From an uncultured Eubacteriaceae bacterium (lineage in GTDB: Bacteria > Bacillota > Clostridia > Eubacteriales > UBA1433): DNA of 5,306 nt. Below, piece after piece: positions 5,265 to 5,306 of this stretch. The DNA lies in assembly GCA_937914785.1 (NCBI GenBank), contig CALGIV010000196.1, positions 1 through 5,306 of the forward strand, given 5' to 3'. The position numbers and the translations under genes were made by a program. The notes below the pieces were generated by a model. That model ran no database searches. It saw nothing but the letters and a program-made list of their open reading frames with translations, and was not told where the DNA came from. The first letter of the stretch is position 1; each line of letters begins with the position of its first letter.

Positions 5265-5306
5265 AGATCGGAAGAGCGTCGTGTAGGGAAAGAGTGTAGA
5301 TCTCGG
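5265..5306. other. Illumina TruSeq adapter sequence (not genomic)
   Basis: From AGATCGGAAGAGC onward all 42 bases agree, from memory, with the reverse complement of the TruSeq universal adapter, including the GTGTAGGGAAAGAGTG segment. It replaces the aspS sequence expected here. It is untrimmed read-through that was carried into the assembly at a contig end, and any annotation over it would be false. Confidence 0.97.

Noticed and set aside
1..5306. CRISPR array, insertion sequence, phage or defence genes
   Set aside because: No regularly spaced direct repeats, transposase motifs, terminal inverted repeats or phage-type proteins were seen on either strand.

Overview
The window looks like the end of a draft contig from a low-to-moderate GC member of the Bacillota, possibly Negativicutes or a related anaerobe. 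This placement is an inference. It rests on strong AGGAG-type ribosome binding sites, consensus sigma-A promoters, many U-tailed intrinsic terminators, a GTG and a TTG start, a tRNA with encoded CCA, and Bacillota-like protein families. Every gene I can support lies on the minus strand, so the story reads from high to low coordinates.

Right end: bases 5265-5306 are not genomic. They match the reverse complement of the Illumina TruSeq universal adapter. Next to them lies the last 57 codons of aspS (aspartyl-tRNA synthetase). It is followed after 3 bp by a GTG-started RseC/MucC-family membrane protein with a CxxCxxC cluster, which is probably translationally coupled to aspS. A promoter with an extended -10 then drives a monocistronic 2-keto-4-pentenoate hydratase-like gene (MhpD family), closed by a bidirectional terminator at 3612-3645.

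Middle (3141-3700): this 560-bp stretch has no long gene but is dense in signals. A near-consensus promoter (TTGACA, 17 bp, TAAAAT) precedes a possible 41-codon small ORF with its own Shine-Dalgarno, then a strong terminator hairpin. After a weaker promoter candidate comes a second U-tailed hairpin, ending just before the Shine-Dalgarno of a MATE-family efflux gene. The two hairpins share complementary arms, so an attenuation-type leader is possible. The MATE gene starts with TTG and ends in front of two tandem terminators (1696-1739 and 1612-1643).

Left end: a strong promoter drives tRNA-Val(GAC), followed 28 bp later by pncB (nicotinate phosphoribosyltransferase, NAD salvage), which runs off the left edge without its stop codon. 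No separate pncB promoter is visible, so the tRNA and pncB may share a transcript.

The protein genes are ordinary housekeeping or accessory functions and form no obvious joint pathway. I see no CRISPR array, insertion sequence, phage gene or defence system. The least explained part is the small transcription unit and leader between the hydratase and the MATE gene.
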